A DNA stretch of 64,000 nucleotides from NCBI GenBank assembly GCA_963729795.1, contig CAVSPC010000029.1:1-64000 (forward strand). Reading direction: 5' to 3'. Shown in pieces: positions 1-8,685 of this stretch. Numbering within the stretch: the first letter of the stretch is position 1; each line of letters opens with the position of its first letter. A program made the position numbers and the translations under genes. The DNA comes from CAWBBA01 sp963729795 (GTDB taxonomy: Bacteria > Desulfobacterota > Desulfomonilia > Desulfomonilales > Desulfomonilaceae). Below the pieces are notes generated by a model. It was not told where the DNA came from. It did no database searches and saw nothing but the letters and a program-made list of their open reading frames with translations.

Positions 1-382
1 CTGCAATTACCTCAATCTCCACTCGTGCGCCCAGTGCAAGCCCGTTTGCTCCCAGCGCACTGCGCGCTGGGAAATGTTTGGGAAAATAGGTCGCGTAAAC
101 CTCGTTCATCGCGGGCCATTCGCCTATATCCGCCAGCATCACCGTAACCTTGACGACATGGTCGAGCGAAGAGCCATACTGCCCCAGCGTGGCCTTAATG
201 TTCTCCATTGTTTGCCGAGTTTCCGCTGCAATTCCACCGGGGACCATTTTGCCGGATGCATCTCTGCCCAACTGCCCGGACAAGTACAGCACGTTTCCCA
301 CGCGCACCGCTTCGGAAAACGGAAATCCTTTCATGCTTTCGGAAGTGAGGTATTCGACTTCCGGTCTGTTTTCAGCGCTCAT
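1..382 (-). CDS. RidA family (YjgF/UK114) protein, 3' end cut by window edge
   Basis: Translating the minus strand from the ATG at 382 gives a protein beginning MSAENRPEVEYLTSESMKG and containing VGNVLYLSGQLGRD and NIKATLGQYGSSLDHVVKV. This is the RidA/YjgF fold, whose members hydrolyse reactive enamine/imine intermediates from PLP enzymes in the cytoplasm. A strong ribosome site (GGAGGGTTGCC) precedes the ATG. The reading frame stays open to base 1, giving about 127 codons, close to the full family length of roughly 130, so only the last few residues are missing. The product ends in the visible part with GARVEIEVIA, typical of the last strand and its conserved arginine. No pathway-specific neighbour is visible, so the physiological substrate is unknown. 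Confidence 0.9.
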   Translation of the reverse strand, partial: MSAENRPEVEYLTSESMKGFPFSEAVRVGNVLYLSGQLGRDASGKMVPGGIAAETRQTMENIKATLGQYGSSLDHVVKVTVMLADIGEWPAMNEVYATYFPKHFPARSALGANGLALGARVEIEVIA

Positions 383-453
383 GGCAACCCTCCATAAGGA
401 AATTCGATCACAACTACGGTTCCGACAATCCTTCACTTGCATTCGGCAAAAGA

Positions 454-583
454 TTGTCATTGCGAGCGGAGCGACGCAATCTCCATTGGTGGAACAGGCT
501 CCAGCCTGTCTATTAGAATGACCGGCAAGATGCCGGTCCCACCGAAGATGAGATTGCTTCGGGCTAGGCCCTCGCAATGACAT
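454..583. repeat. REP/MITE-like inverted repeat element
   Basis: The stretch begins TTGTCATTGCGAGCG and ends CCCTCGCAATGACA, so its ends are inverted copies of each other. A second inner pair (GCAATCTC and GAGATTGC) lies inside. It fills the gap between ridA and the next gene. Similar TCGCAATGACA/GCGAGxxGCGAAGCGATC sequence recurs at 6055-6128, so this is a dispersed family. No coding potential is seen. Confidence 0.6.
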
Positions 584-690
584 ATTCGTGGCCTCTCGTG
601 TCCTCAAACGGAGCTAAGGGCATGATCCTTTGAAAGAATACCAGTTCCGTCCCTTTTCTTGTGTGGCAATCAGCAGGGGTGCCGGCAAAT

Positions 691-2409
691 TCACCACTGC
701 TTGTTATGCAAGGGTCGGACAAGTGCCAGCGATTCGTTGGACCACACAACCTTCGCTCCTGAAGACGAACCAAGTCCAGGCCTGGGAGAAGTATCGAGGA
801 GCAGGTAGTCCGCGCCCAACTCCCGGGTCAAATCCAGCAGCCTCGCAAGTCTGGTCTTTTCATCTTTTATGGCGCAGGCGCTATCCATCTCCTTTCGGAC
901 CTTTTCCCATTTCAGGAGCGCACCAAGGTTCGTATCGGCAAATATGCCTCCATCCTTGTAAGCGTACACCAGCGGCCTCAACGCACAATACCTGATTTCC
1001 AAAGCCAGGACAGTGGAAAGAATCTTCGATCCCGGGGGCGTGAGGCGCCGCACCGCATTCAACGCCTCAATTCCGGCTGTTTCGGTTCGGGACATAGGGG
1101 GGATCAAAGACCCTTTTGACCAGGCCCTTGCCGCATCCAGGAACATATTTGGAGGATGCCCCCACGCCCAGCCGGTAACGAGGAGGGCTCCTGCCAACAT
1201 TACCAGCCTTCGGCCGAGACCGCGAGGCACCATCCGTCGGGAAATTTCGGCCAGCGGCCACAAGCACAGCACCAGGATCAACGGCATTAGGTATTTGATT
1301 CCCCTTATGGAATCCATCTGGATACGTTTGAGGTCATAGATTCTGCAAATTGTCTGCTCAACAAATGTCAGCCCTATCGCAACAAACAATATTCCGGCCG
1401 CCCAAATAGCCATGAGCGATATGTCTTTTCTTCTCTCGGGGTAGAGGCGAAGGACCGCTGCCGACGCGCAAACAGCCCATGAAACATACAGCCATACCGG
1501 CCAGGAAGACAGTTCCGCGCCCCACATCCTCAGAGCGAGCCCCACGTCCAAGAGTTCCTGGCCGACGCGCTGCCCGATGATGCCGATAACTTCACGGTAT
1601 TGAACCGCTTCGGACGCGGTTCGATCATGAACGAACAAAAAGTTTGACGCCCAAGGCATTACGGCCGCAACAAAGATCAAGCCTAACATGGACATATAGG
1701 CGATTTTTCTGAACCAGCTCCACGTAGCCGGGAGGAAAGCCCAAATTCCCAACCAAATCGCAAAGGCCCAGTGAGGCGCACTAGGCGGATGCGTATAAAA
1801 CATAAGGCCCACAGCTACCATGAGCCAGGGCCAAACTCGTCTTTCCGCTCTCCAGTAAATTGCAGCCGCGAGCAAATACGGCAGGCACGCGTGAAAAAGG
1901 GACCGAGGCAGCGGGTCGTCATAGACTCCCCAGAACTCCCTTACAGGCAGAGCAATCGGGCACGCTGCCAGGACGCTCAATAAAAACGCCCAATATCTGT
2001 TACGGAAAAGCACCATTCCCAGCAGGTAAAATCCCGCACATTGGAAGAAAACGGTAAGGAGCAGTAAGGATATATATGCTGTCCCGTAATCACTAAATAT
2101 TTTGTTCAAAGCGTAAATCAAAACGGGGTGGAGCGCCAGGTAGTATCTGAAATTGGTGAAGTCGCCGAGAAGGGGGTCCAGTCTAAATAGACCCGGATGC
2201 TGGTACGCAGCCACAAAGCTGGAAACAATTCCCGCATCGCTTCCGAGATAGACGAAGGGATAGATGCCCTTCCAGCGTCCGAGAAAGGTTCCAATGGCAA
2301 AGATGGCGAATGCGGCCAATACAATGCCATCTGCCGACGTGAACCGTATAGCTGGCGATGCACTATCGCCAGAGTCGCCTGTTGAGAAGCTTTCAGTGAG
2401 GGAAAACAT
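691..2409 (-). CDS. Polytopic membrane protein, possible GT-C type glycosyltransferase
   Basis: A 572-residue protein with about ten hydrophobic segments between residues 25 and 430 (for example FAIFAIGTFLG, LLLLTVFFQCAGFYLLGMV, LVMLAGALLVTGWAW). A soluble C-terminal part of about 130 residues follows and contains GADYLLLDTS. Many helices with a C-terminal extramembrane domain are the general build of GT-C glycosyltransferases and of membrane proteins in surface-glycan loci, but I see no decisive catalytic motif. The gene begins 10 bases after the stop of the upstream GINT1-like gene, so the two are very probably co-transcribed and may act on the same glycan or lipid. Specific function is unknown. 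Confidence 0.75.
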   Translation of the reverse strand: MFSLTESFSTGDSGDSASPAIRFTSADGIVLAAFAIFAIGTFLGRWKGIYPFVYLGSDAGIVSSFVAAYQHPGLFRLDPLLGDFTNFRYYLALHPVLIYALNKIFSDYGTAYISLLLLTVFFQCAGFYLLGMVLFRNRYWAFLLSVLAACPIALPVREFWGVYDDPLPRSLFHACLPYLLAAAIYWRAERRVWPWLMVAVGLMFYTHPPSAPHWAFAIWLGIWAFLPATWSWFRKIAYMSMLGLIFVAAVMPWASNFLFVHDRTASEAVQYREVIGIIGQRVGQELLDVGLALRMWGAELSSWPVWLYVSWAVCASAAVLRLYPERRKDISLMAIWAAGILFVAIGLTFVEQTICRIYDLKRIQMDSIRGIKYLMPLILVLCLWPLAEISRRMVPRGLGRRLVMLAGALLVTGWAWGHPPNMFLDAARAWSKGSLIPPMSRTETAGIEALNAVRRLTPPGSKILSTVLALEIRYCALRPLVYAYKDGGIFADTNLGALLKWEKVRKEMDSACAIKDEKTRLARLLDLTRELGADYLLLDTSPRPGLGSSSGAKVVWSNESLALVRPLHNKQW

Positions 2410-2418
2410 TTATATTGT

Positions 2419-4089
2419 CTATGAAAGTTGCTTCGGCACGTAAGTGAAACCGTCCAACACGGTCAACTTCCCCGCGGTATTGATCGTATGCGTGCCAAGT
2501 ATCCCCTTTCTCCACGTGGGGTCAATTCGGGCCACGCTTTCCTCTTTGAAATCATCAGGTGTTAACCGCACAATACGGTTCATCACTATTGCCCCGCCCA
2601 TTCTGACCGAACAATCCTGTGACGGCCGGTAAAGATTGCCATCCCTGTTGAATAGTCGTCCGGCAGGTCTGGCCGATCTGACGTCTGACTTGACTGGGTT
2701 GAGTTTGTGCGGAGTCCATGGGCCGAAAGGCGTCTTCGCGTAAAAGAGGTGCAGTTCATCATTCGATGAAAAATCTCTGCCTCCGATGTTGCAGAAGAGC
2801 CACCATATTCCGCCTACCTCGTGCAAAGTGGCATCCACTGCCTGCACATTTTCCATGATGACTCTATCAAATTCCCACTTCAGAGGGAGTTCCTTACAAC
2901 GATAGAGTTCGATTGTTCCATTACGCTTGGTTTCCGGCATCATATAGAGTTGCCCATCCCATTGGAATAGAAACGGATAGGAGAGATGGTAATCTCTTTC
3001 AAGAACTTTCACGGGCTGCTTCCATCTTCCGTCAGAATCCATTTCGATGACCGAAATATGCGCCTTCATAATGCTGTACAGGAATTCTTCCATAAAGATG
3101 TAGTAGGTGCCCTCTGACTCTATAGGGAAGGGATCAGCCCAAAACCGGCCTGTGAGCGGCTCCATGTAATTAAGATTTTCAATGGTCGAGTCAGGGCCTT
3201 CCGGCTCACTCAATTTGAAAGCCAAGAACCACTGTTCCAAGCGCCTGGAATCGAGCAATCTTCTTGCCAGTCTTCTTTTGCCTATCTTAAAAAGGAAAGC
3301 CAACATCTCCGCACCGGTAGGGCGTAATCGGAGCGGGCCGACGGCGGGTAGGCGCCCGGAGTCTGCATGCTCCCCATCTAAACACAATGGGCCGCGTTCG
3401 AACAAATCGCGGAGTTTGCGTACTAGCGCAGCCGCAGATTTCCAATATAATTTGCTTCGGGTACCTTTTATTGAAAGCAGGTCCGTGGACGTGTACGACC
3501 TGTAGAGGACTTTTTCGGGATTCCCGTCCCCAGTCATAACACGCAATGTGAACTCCGTAGCGGTTTCCCTCCCCATGACTTCCCAGAATCCCGGGGGACC
3601 GCCGCGCCGCGCTCCGTTGGAAGTGATACCGGGAGACCAGATGCCGTATCTCGCAATTCCTGGCTGTGTGGCGCCCATTGGCCGCTGCCCAAAATCGAGA
3701 GCCACGTCAATATTGTATGACGATATTCTGGAGATGTCCTCGTCAGCCAGATCTTCTTCTTGGCCATCGCGGCAAGGTTGGACTTCGAGAATAGGCCAAC
3801 CCATACCTGTAGGATCTATATCGACCTGTTCAAAAGGATCCGGATAAGGAGACATGGCAAGGTCATCGAATTTCGAGCAAAGGGACCAGAACAGCACGCC
3901 GCCTCTAGAGAAGATCTTTCGTAATGGGCCGCTGAAATTAGGCTCGGGTGTATCCCTTCTAACGATCAACACTATTTCCGCGAAATCCGAACCGCAGATG
4001 CCGTCAACAATTCTTTTCACCCATTGTGGCTGACAATATGAATCCAACAGGAGAGCAATACGCAATATCTTCTTATCTTCTTGGACCAT
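2419..4089 (-). CDS. Formyltransferase-like / GINT1-like glycan-modifying protein
   Basis: A 556-residue protein with two recognisable parts. Residues 1 to about 220 look like a formyltransferase-type alpha/beta domain (LRIALLLDSYCQPQWVKRIV near the start, later NIDVALDFGQRP and GIWSPGITSNGARRGG). Residues about 290-540 form a beta-propeller-like domain with GRFWADPFPIESEGTYYIFM, YPFLFQWDGQLYMMPET and SARPAGRLFNRDGNLYRPSQ. This C-terminal pattern matches bacterial relatives of the glucosamine inositolphosphorylceramide transferase (GINT1) N-terminal domain. Transfer of a sugar or acyl group onto a lipid or polysaccharide is inference only. It is first in a two-gene operon with the membrane protein at 691-2409. 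An ATG at 4089 has GGAGGGGAG about ten bases upstream. Confidence 0.75.
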   Translation of the reverse strand: MVQEDKKILRIALLLDSYCQPQWVKRIVDGICGSDFAEIVLIVRRDTPEPNFSGPLRKIFSRGGVLFWSLCSKFDDLAMSPYPDPFEQVDIDPTGMGWPILEVQPCRDGQEEDLADEDISRISSYNIDVALDFGQRPMGATQPGIARYGIWSPGITSNGARRGGPPGFWEVMGRETATEFTLRVMTGDGNPEKVLYRSYTSTDLLSIKGTRSKLYWKSAAALVRKLRDLFERGPLCLDGEHADSGRLPAVGPLRLRPTGAEMLAFLFKIGKRRLARRLLDSRRLEQWFLAFKLSEPEGPDSTIENLNYMEPLTGRFWADPFPIESEGTYYIFMEEFLYSIMKAHISVIEMDSDGRWKQPVKVLERDYHLSYPFLFQWDGQLYMMPETKRNGTIELYRCKELPLKWEFDRVIMENVQAVDATLHEVGGIWWLFCNIGGRDFSSNDELHLFYAKTPFGPWTPHKLNPVKSDVRSARPAGRLFNRDGNLYRPSQDCSVRMGGAIVMNRIVRLTPDDFKEESVARIDPTWRKGILGTHTINTAGKLTVLDGFTYVPKQLS

Positions 4090-4284
4090 TCACCATTTCT
4101 CCCCTCCGGATTCTTCGCGCAGCACAGTCGACTGGACGTCATTTATTGGCAACTACCCGGTACGCCGCGCATAGGGTACGGTCCCGCATCAGCCTAAATC
4201 GTAATTTCCGACCGATTCCTGCGCCAAATCACTTCGTCATCAGGGGCAATAACCCGCGAAATATTATCAATGCCAAGGACCGAA

Positions 4285-4533
4285 CTATTTTGGTTCGATT
4301 TTTCCTTGCGGTACTTCTTCGCTCTGGCTCTTCTGCTGAGAAGGCGCCTGAGTCGGTGGTGGTACAGGCGTTTGGGGAGGTAGGGTCGGGGTGGTATCTT
4401 CCCCGTCCATAGCTTTCTTGAAGCTCTTGATGCCTTTCCCAAGGCCGTCCATAATTTCGGGAATCTTCTTGCTCCCGAAGAGCATGACGACTATGAGAAG
4501 TATGAGGATAAGTTCAGTCGGACCTGGTAACAT
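4285..4533 (-). CDS. tatA: Twin-arginine translocase subunit TatA/E family
   Basis: A small protein of 82 residues. One N-terminal membrane helix (ELILILLIVVMLFGSKKIP) is followed by an amphipathic helix (MDGLGKGIKSFKKAM) and a proline/glutamine-rich tail. The FGSKKIPE hinge and the following basic amphipathic helix are diagnostic for TatA/TatE, which assembles the protein-conducting part of the Tat export system in the inner membrane. Two ATGs are possible: the one at 4539 is a single base from the AGGAG motif, while the one at 4533 has a seven-base spacer, so I use 4533. No tatB or tatC lies nearby, so this subunit works with components encoded elsewhere. Confidence 0.9.
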   Translation of the reverse strand: MLPGPTELILILLIVVMLFGSKKIPEIMDGLGKGIKSFKKAMDGEDTTPTLPPQTPVPPPTQAPSQQKSQSEEVPQGKIEPK

Positions 4534-4919
4534 TGGCATTCTCCTGTTCGAGGAAGCAGTTCATTGTTGAACGAGTTGGTCTTAAGCTGGCTGTCAACAT
4601 GTAATGGCGGGAAAATCCGGGGTTCCCTCGGCTGAAAGTAACAACTAGTGCAAGCGATGTCAACCAACTCCATTGCCCGAAGCGCTCACTTGGCTGGTAC
4701 AAAGGTCTCTCTGAAATAGCCGTTAAAATGCCTCGGCAATTGTCCTGTCTATTAAGCAGAGACAGGCTGCATGTCAGACGGCCCATCGAATCAAAAAAGA
4801 CATGACAAACCGCTAACCTGAAGTTTACGATGCCTTATCATGTACTGAAGAGTCGTTCGGCGGGTCGGCCACTCCGGTCCGTGGCTTTCGTTGGTCCTCG
4901 ACCGTAAGGAGAAGCCCTA
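4534..4919. other. Gene-free stretch between tatA and the CDF gene
   Basis: Divergent upstream region of about 385 bases carrying the control sequences of both neighbours. I see no convincing small gene, RNA gene or hairpin with a T-run. The only clear sites are the two ribosome-binding sequences at its ends. Confidence 0.5.
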
Positions 4920-5975
4920 GTGGAACGCAGCCCTTTTACAGCCTGCAGTAAGAATGGTGACAAATACGAACCCACGATGAGTTTATCTCAACAGGAGGAT
5001 TTCAGGGCCAATTTCAGAATGATGTTGGTTGCTTTCCTTGTGGGCGTAGGACTCACGTGCTTGAAATTTTACGGTTTCTGGATAACCGGCTCCTCGGCGA
5101 TTCTGTCAGACGCACTGGAACAAATCATCAATGTTGTTGCCAGCAGCTTCGGACTGGGAAGCATTTGGATTTCCGCTATGCCCGCAGATGAAAGCCACCC
5201 CTACGGGCACGGAAAAATCGAATTCTTTTCAGCAGGCTTCGAAGGGGCCCTGATACTCCTTGCCGCAGGTGGGATCTTTATTGAAGGCCTAAGGCAGATC
5301 TTGAATCCCCATGAGCTTCCTAACCTGGAAAAAGGACTCTTTTTCCTTCTAACCGCAGGTATTGGCAACCTCGTGCTCGGGCTGACATTGCTACGAGTTG
5401 GCCGCCGCACGCGATCTCTTGTCTTGGAAGCAGACGGGAAGCATTTGCTGACTGATGTGTATACTTCCGGTGCGGTCCTCATCGGCGTGGGCGTGGTTTA
5501 CTTCAGCGATTGGTTCCGGTTCGACGGGATAATTGCCTGTATCGCGGCAGCCAACATCGTGTTCTGGGGGAGTGGCCTTGTGAAACAGGCATTCGGCGGA
5601 CTCATGCACGCGTCGGATCCTGAACTGCTAGATGAAATCTGTGAACTTCTCATTCGCCACAAAAAGGATTTGTGGATAGATGTTCACCGGCTGAGAGCCT
5701 GGAAGTCCGGAAGCTTGGTTCACGTTGACTTCCATCTGATACTCCCGAGAGATCTTCCCCTGGAAGAAGGCCACAGGGAGGTGAAGGAGCTGGAAGCGGT
5801 CTTCAACGAGCACTTTGGGGGCAGGTCCGATCTCCTCATTCATTTGGATCCCTGCCTTACACCGGAATGTCCTGTGTGCGGCCACACCCCTTGCGACCTT
5901 CGCCAGGAGGAGAGGACTGACAAGAAAGTTTGGAATAGACAAGCGCTTACGAGTGACATGGGTAATAATCGCTGA
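4920..5975 (+). CDS. Cation diffusion facilitator (CDF) family metal transporter with Cys-rich tail
   Basis: A 351-residue inner-membrane protein of the CDF family, which exports divalent metals (Zn, Fe, Co, Mn) by proton antiport. Helices start near residue 33 (MLVAFLVGVGLTCLKFYG). The metal-site and loop motifs SSAILSDALEQIINVV, DESHPYGHGKIEFFSAGFEG and ADGKHLLTDVYTS (H and D of the paired HxxxD site) are present. A cytoplasmic C-terminal domain follows (VDFHLILPRDLPLEEGH). The extreme C-terminus carries LDPCLTPECPVCGHTPC, four cysteines plus a histidine, an unusual extra metal-binding tail. The GTG start at 4920 is preceded by AAGGAG at good spacing; the ATG at 4977 has no such site. Metal specificity cannot be read from the sequence. 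Confidence 0.9.
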   Translation: MERSPFTACSKNGDKYEPTMSLSQQEDFRANFRMMLVAFLVGVGLTCLKFYGFWITGSSAILSDALEQIINVVASSFGLGSIWISAMPADESHPYGHGKIEFFSAGFEGALILLAAGGIFIEGLRQILNPHELPNLEKGLFFLLTAGIGNLVLGLTLLRVGRRTRSLVLEADGKHLLTDVYTSGAVLIGVGVVYFSDWFRFDGIIACIAAANIVFWGSGLVKQAFGGLMHASDPELLDEICELLIRHKKDLWIDVHRLRAWKSGSLVHVDFHLILPRDLPLEEGHREVKELEAVFNEHFGGRSDLLIHLDPCLTPECPVCGHTPCDLRQEERTDKKVWNRQALTSDMGNNR

Positions 5976-6054
5976 AGTGCCCTTTTGGGCCGATCCAGGA
6001 TGCTTTGATACTAATTACAGGTTTTCGTAAATACGGTCGCGGAATTTCACAGTG

Positions 6055-6128
6055 GAGATTGCTTCGTCGCTTCACTTCTCGCAATGACATTTCCATTACC
6101 TGTCATAGCGAGGAGCGAAGCGATCCTT
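6055..6128. repeat. REP-like dispersed repeat
   Basis: Contains GAGATTGCTTCGTCGCTTCA, then TCTCGCAATGACAT, and further on TGTCATAGCGAGGAGCGAAG. These are inverted versions of one another and share the core of the element at 454-583. It lies in a gene-free stretch after the CDF transporter. Confidence 0.5.
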
Positions 6129-6286
6129 GTCCGTACCGGATCTTAGCGTCGTCGAACTTGTGAAACACAGTTTCCATGCCTTCCACGCTGCTGACGATAC
6201 GAGGAGGTACGCTCGGAACTGCGATAAAGGCATTACCTAGACTTCATCGGCCATGTCGGCATCAGCAACCGGGCTGAAAAGCAAGG

Positions 6287-6351
6287 TGGACTTGCCCCTG
6301 TTCATCTGTGGACTTGCCCCTGTTCATCTGTGGACTTGCCCCTGTTCATCT
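6287..6351. repeat. Tandem repeat, three copies of a 22-bp unit
   Basis: The unit TGGACTTGCCCCTGTTCATC plus TG is repeated perfectly at 6287-6308 and 6309-6330, and a third copy at 6331-6351 differs at its last bases. There are no spacers, so this is a simple tandem repeat and not a CRISPR. It lies just outside the 3' end of the minus-strand gene at 6360-6926. The unit length is not a multiple of three. Confidence 0.85.
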
Positions 6352-6359
6352 AGTGTTCA

Positions 6360-6926
6360 TTACCAACATGTCACAAAATAAGTACAAAATTCAGCCCCTC
6401 GTCTCCGACAGGGGCTCTCGTCATCGTGCCTCACCAGGACCTCTTTATAATCGCGGCTTCCGAATCGTCGTGCGAGTCCTTGCAAGTATCCGCCGGTCAG
6501 CATACACGGATAGGGAGTTGAATCGGTCACGCGATACCTCTTCAACCCTGATTCGGTTTTTTCTTCCTTGACGTCGTTCCCGCCTATGTCCCCACCTCGA
6601 TGGAATCTATTCAGTGTTGGATTCAGAGCAAACAGGCACGCGTGCAGCGAGTCTATTTCAGGAGGTATGGGGGCGTGCACTGCGGCTTGCTCCCCGACTT
6701 CCCGCATCAGGTAATGGCCAAACCTCTCTTCAATTTCTTTCAATGCATCCAAAACCGGTTGGAGGCGATACCAGTTTTCAGGAACGACGTCCTTTATGCC
6801 GTGATTGGCGAGAACTTCGTGGACGATTGCCTGATAACCTTCGGGAAAAGCCCCCCAAAGAGAAAAAATCATGCCGCCCAGCAACTCGGCGTTAGGAGAA
6901 GTGACCCTGTTCTTGTACTCCGCCAT
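6360..6926 (-). CDS. V4R-like (4-vinyl reductase-type) small-molecule-binding protein
   Basis: A 188-residue soluble protein. The N-terminal half holds MIFSLWGAFPEGYQAIVHEV and NWYRLQPVLDALKEIEERFG. The C-terminal half holds DSTPYPCMLTGGYLQGLARR and ends PCRRRGAEFCTYFVTCW. The closing pattern, two cysteines around an RRxGAxxC core followed by aromatic residues, resembles the V4R domain and a family of stand-alone relatives found in sulfate-reducing and syntrophic bacteria. V4R domains bind small hydrophobic ligands in sensor proteins, so a sensing role is possible but unproven. It stands alone on the minus strand with GGAGG just upstream of the ATG. Confidence 0.6.
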   Translation of the reverse strand: MAEYKNRVTSPNAELLGGMIFSLWGAFPEGYQAIVHEVLANHGIKDVVPENWYRLQPVLDALKEIEERFGHYLMREVGEQAAVHAPIPPEIDSLHACLFALNPTLNRFHRGGDIGGNDVKEEKTESGLKRYRVTDSTPYPCMLTGGYLQGLARRFGSRDYKEVLVRHDDESPCRRRGAEFCTYFVTCW

Positions 6927-7671
6927 GTGGCCTCCTTATTTAGTCAGCGACCAACCGTCCGCAGGATGAAAATTGCCTAAAGTGGAGGAATTGCTTCCAT
7001 AGCCTCGCAAAACTCCTCCACATTTTGCTGAATTCAATCCCGTTTCCGGACCTTTTGGTCGGTGGTTCGTGGCTCCGTCTGTCCTCAGGAGCCCTATCTT
7101 TGCAACAATGTGAGAGATTGTTAGCGGATTATATTAGCCCCTGACGATTTCCTTGTCAAAAAGAATCCTCACTGCTGCTCTTGGTTTCACCGCGGGCGGA
7201 CTCCGCTCCCGAACCACGTATGGAACTTCGATTACCCTGACTTACTGCATTATCTGTTTCGGAATTATGCACTTGATAAAGCTCCGGCGGAATAATTCGG
7301 TGGAATAATAAGATAGCTGTAGGCAGCCTATTGAGGCTCATGAGGGACTCAATAAAACCGTCACCCTGACGAAGGCCGGGGTCCAGAAAACCTGGATTCC
7401 GGCCTTCGCCGGAATGACGGACGTAGACCTTTTCCAAGTGAATAGTTCCTATCTGTGTTTACGGAAAACCGCCATTTGCAAAAAGTGTAAGTGTCTTAAA
7501 GACAGACCGGGCCTTGTAGCCTACAGGCCATTCACGCCTATCCAAAATCAATGACGTCCTGCTGCAAGTATGCTATTCATAGGTTTTGCAAGCATTTTTA
7601 GTATGGCATGAACATACACCTCGTCTTATCGGTTGGACATTGCTAAGCATTCTTGTGAAAGGAAAGAACTT
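6927..7671. other. Gene-free stretch with a dispersed inverted repeat
   Basis: About 745 bases between the V4R-like gene and acuI, which are divergently transcribed. I see no credible gene. At 7361-7424 there is a common dispersed repeat whose ends are inverted (GTCACCCTGACGAAGGCCGG and CCGGCCTTCGCCGGAATGAC). Open frames across it are translations of that repeat. No clear promoter could be fixed for acuI. Confidence 0.5.
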
Positions 7672-8673
7672 ATGGATCAAAAAACCTTTAGAGCGATGGT
7701 AGTGAAGGAATTGCCGGACAACAAATTCGTGAGAGAGATTTCTCACAAATCCGTAGACGAACTGCCGAAAGGCGATGTCCTGATCAGGGTTAAGTATTCT
7801 TCGTTGAACTATAAGGATGCACTTTCAGCCATAGGAAATCGGGGCGTAACCAAAAATTATCCACATACGCCAGGCGTGGATGCTGCGGGAGTTGTGGAGG
7901 AAAGCACTGCCGCCGAATTCCAACCCGGTGACGAGGTCATCGTCACCGGCTACGATCTAGGAATGAATACCTCAGGCGGGTACGGAGAATACATACGAGT
8001 GCCGGCAAGCTGGTTGGTAAGGCGTCCGGAGAATTTGTCCTTGCGAGAAAGCATGGCATACGGCACGGCCGGTTTCACCGGTTCTTTGTCTGTCTTCAAG
8101 CTCATAGGGAACGGCGTTACACCGGATCAGGGAGATATACTGGTCAGCGGCGCACCAGGCGGCGTGGGGAGCATTGCGCTCTCTATTCTAGCGAAATTGG
8201 GCTATCAGGTTGTTGCAGTGAATGGTCTTGTGGATGAGAAAGATTACCTCATGAGCCTTGGGGCAAAAGAAGTTATCAGCATCGACGAAGCCACAGATAA
8301 AAGCGGAAAGCCGCTGCTTAAAGCGAGATGGGCCGGAGCGATCGACACGCTTGGTGGAGATATCCTTGCAACGACGATCAAGTCCGTCAAATACGGCGGA
8401 ACCGTGACATGTTGTGGCAACGCGGCCTCTCCTGATTTGCCGCTCAATGTATATCCGTTCATTCTTCGCGGCATCAGTCTCATGGGTATTGATTCGGTAA
8501 ATTGCCCCGTAGATATCCGCAGGGAAATCTGGCAGAAGCTTTCCAGCGAATGGAAACTGGAACATCTCGATCGTATCTCGACTGAGATCTCTTTAAAGGA
8601 GTTGGACCGGGAAATAGACCTCATTTTAAAGGGAAAGCACAAAGGAAGAGCTATAGTAAACCTGACCAAGTGA
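7672..8673 (+). CDS. acuI: YhdH/AcuI family NADPH-dependent oxidoreductase (acrylyl-CoA reductase type)
   Basis: A 333-residue zinc-free medium-chain dehydrogenase. The N-terminal GroES-like domain has SSLNYKDALSAIGNRGVTKN and HTPGVDAAGVVEES. The Rossmann domain has ILVSGAPGGVGSIALSILAK as its nucleotide-binding loop. The YKDALxxxGNxGVTKxYPHTPGID block is characteristic of the YhdH/YhfP/AcuI branch, whose characterised members reduce acrylyl-CoA to propionyl-CoA with NADPH in the cytoplasm. The ATG at 7672 follows AAGGAAAGAACTT; an in-frame TTG 39 bases upstream lacks a ribosome site. A small gene follows after 12 bases, so they form a likely operon. The enzymatic assignment is by family; other enoyl or quinone substrates are possible. 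Confidence 0.88.
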   Translation: MDQKTFRAMVVKELPDNKFVREISHKSVDELPKGDVLIRVKYSSLNYKDALSAIGNRGVTKNYPHTPGVDAAGVVEESTAAEFQPGDEVIVTGYDLGMNTSGGYGEYIRVPASWLVRRPENLSLRESMAYGTAGFTGSLSVFKLIGNGVTPDQGDILVSGAPGGVGSIALSILAKLGYQVVAVNGLVDEKDYLMSLGAKEVISIDEATDKSGKPLLKARWAGAIDTLGGDILATTIKSVKYGGTVTCCGNAASPDLPLNVYPFILRGISLMGIDSVNCPVDIRREIWQKLSSEWKLEHLDRISTEISLKELDREIDLILKGKHKGRAIVNLTK

Positions 8674-8685
8674 ACAGGTCGCCGC

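Noticed and set aside
6287..6351. CRISPR array
   Set aside because: The units are directly adjacent with no spacers, and no cas genes are in the window.
7156..7437. Minus-strand frame of 93 codons
   Set aside because: Its first 20 residues (HSGEGRNPGFLDP type) are the translation of a common dispersed inverted repeat.
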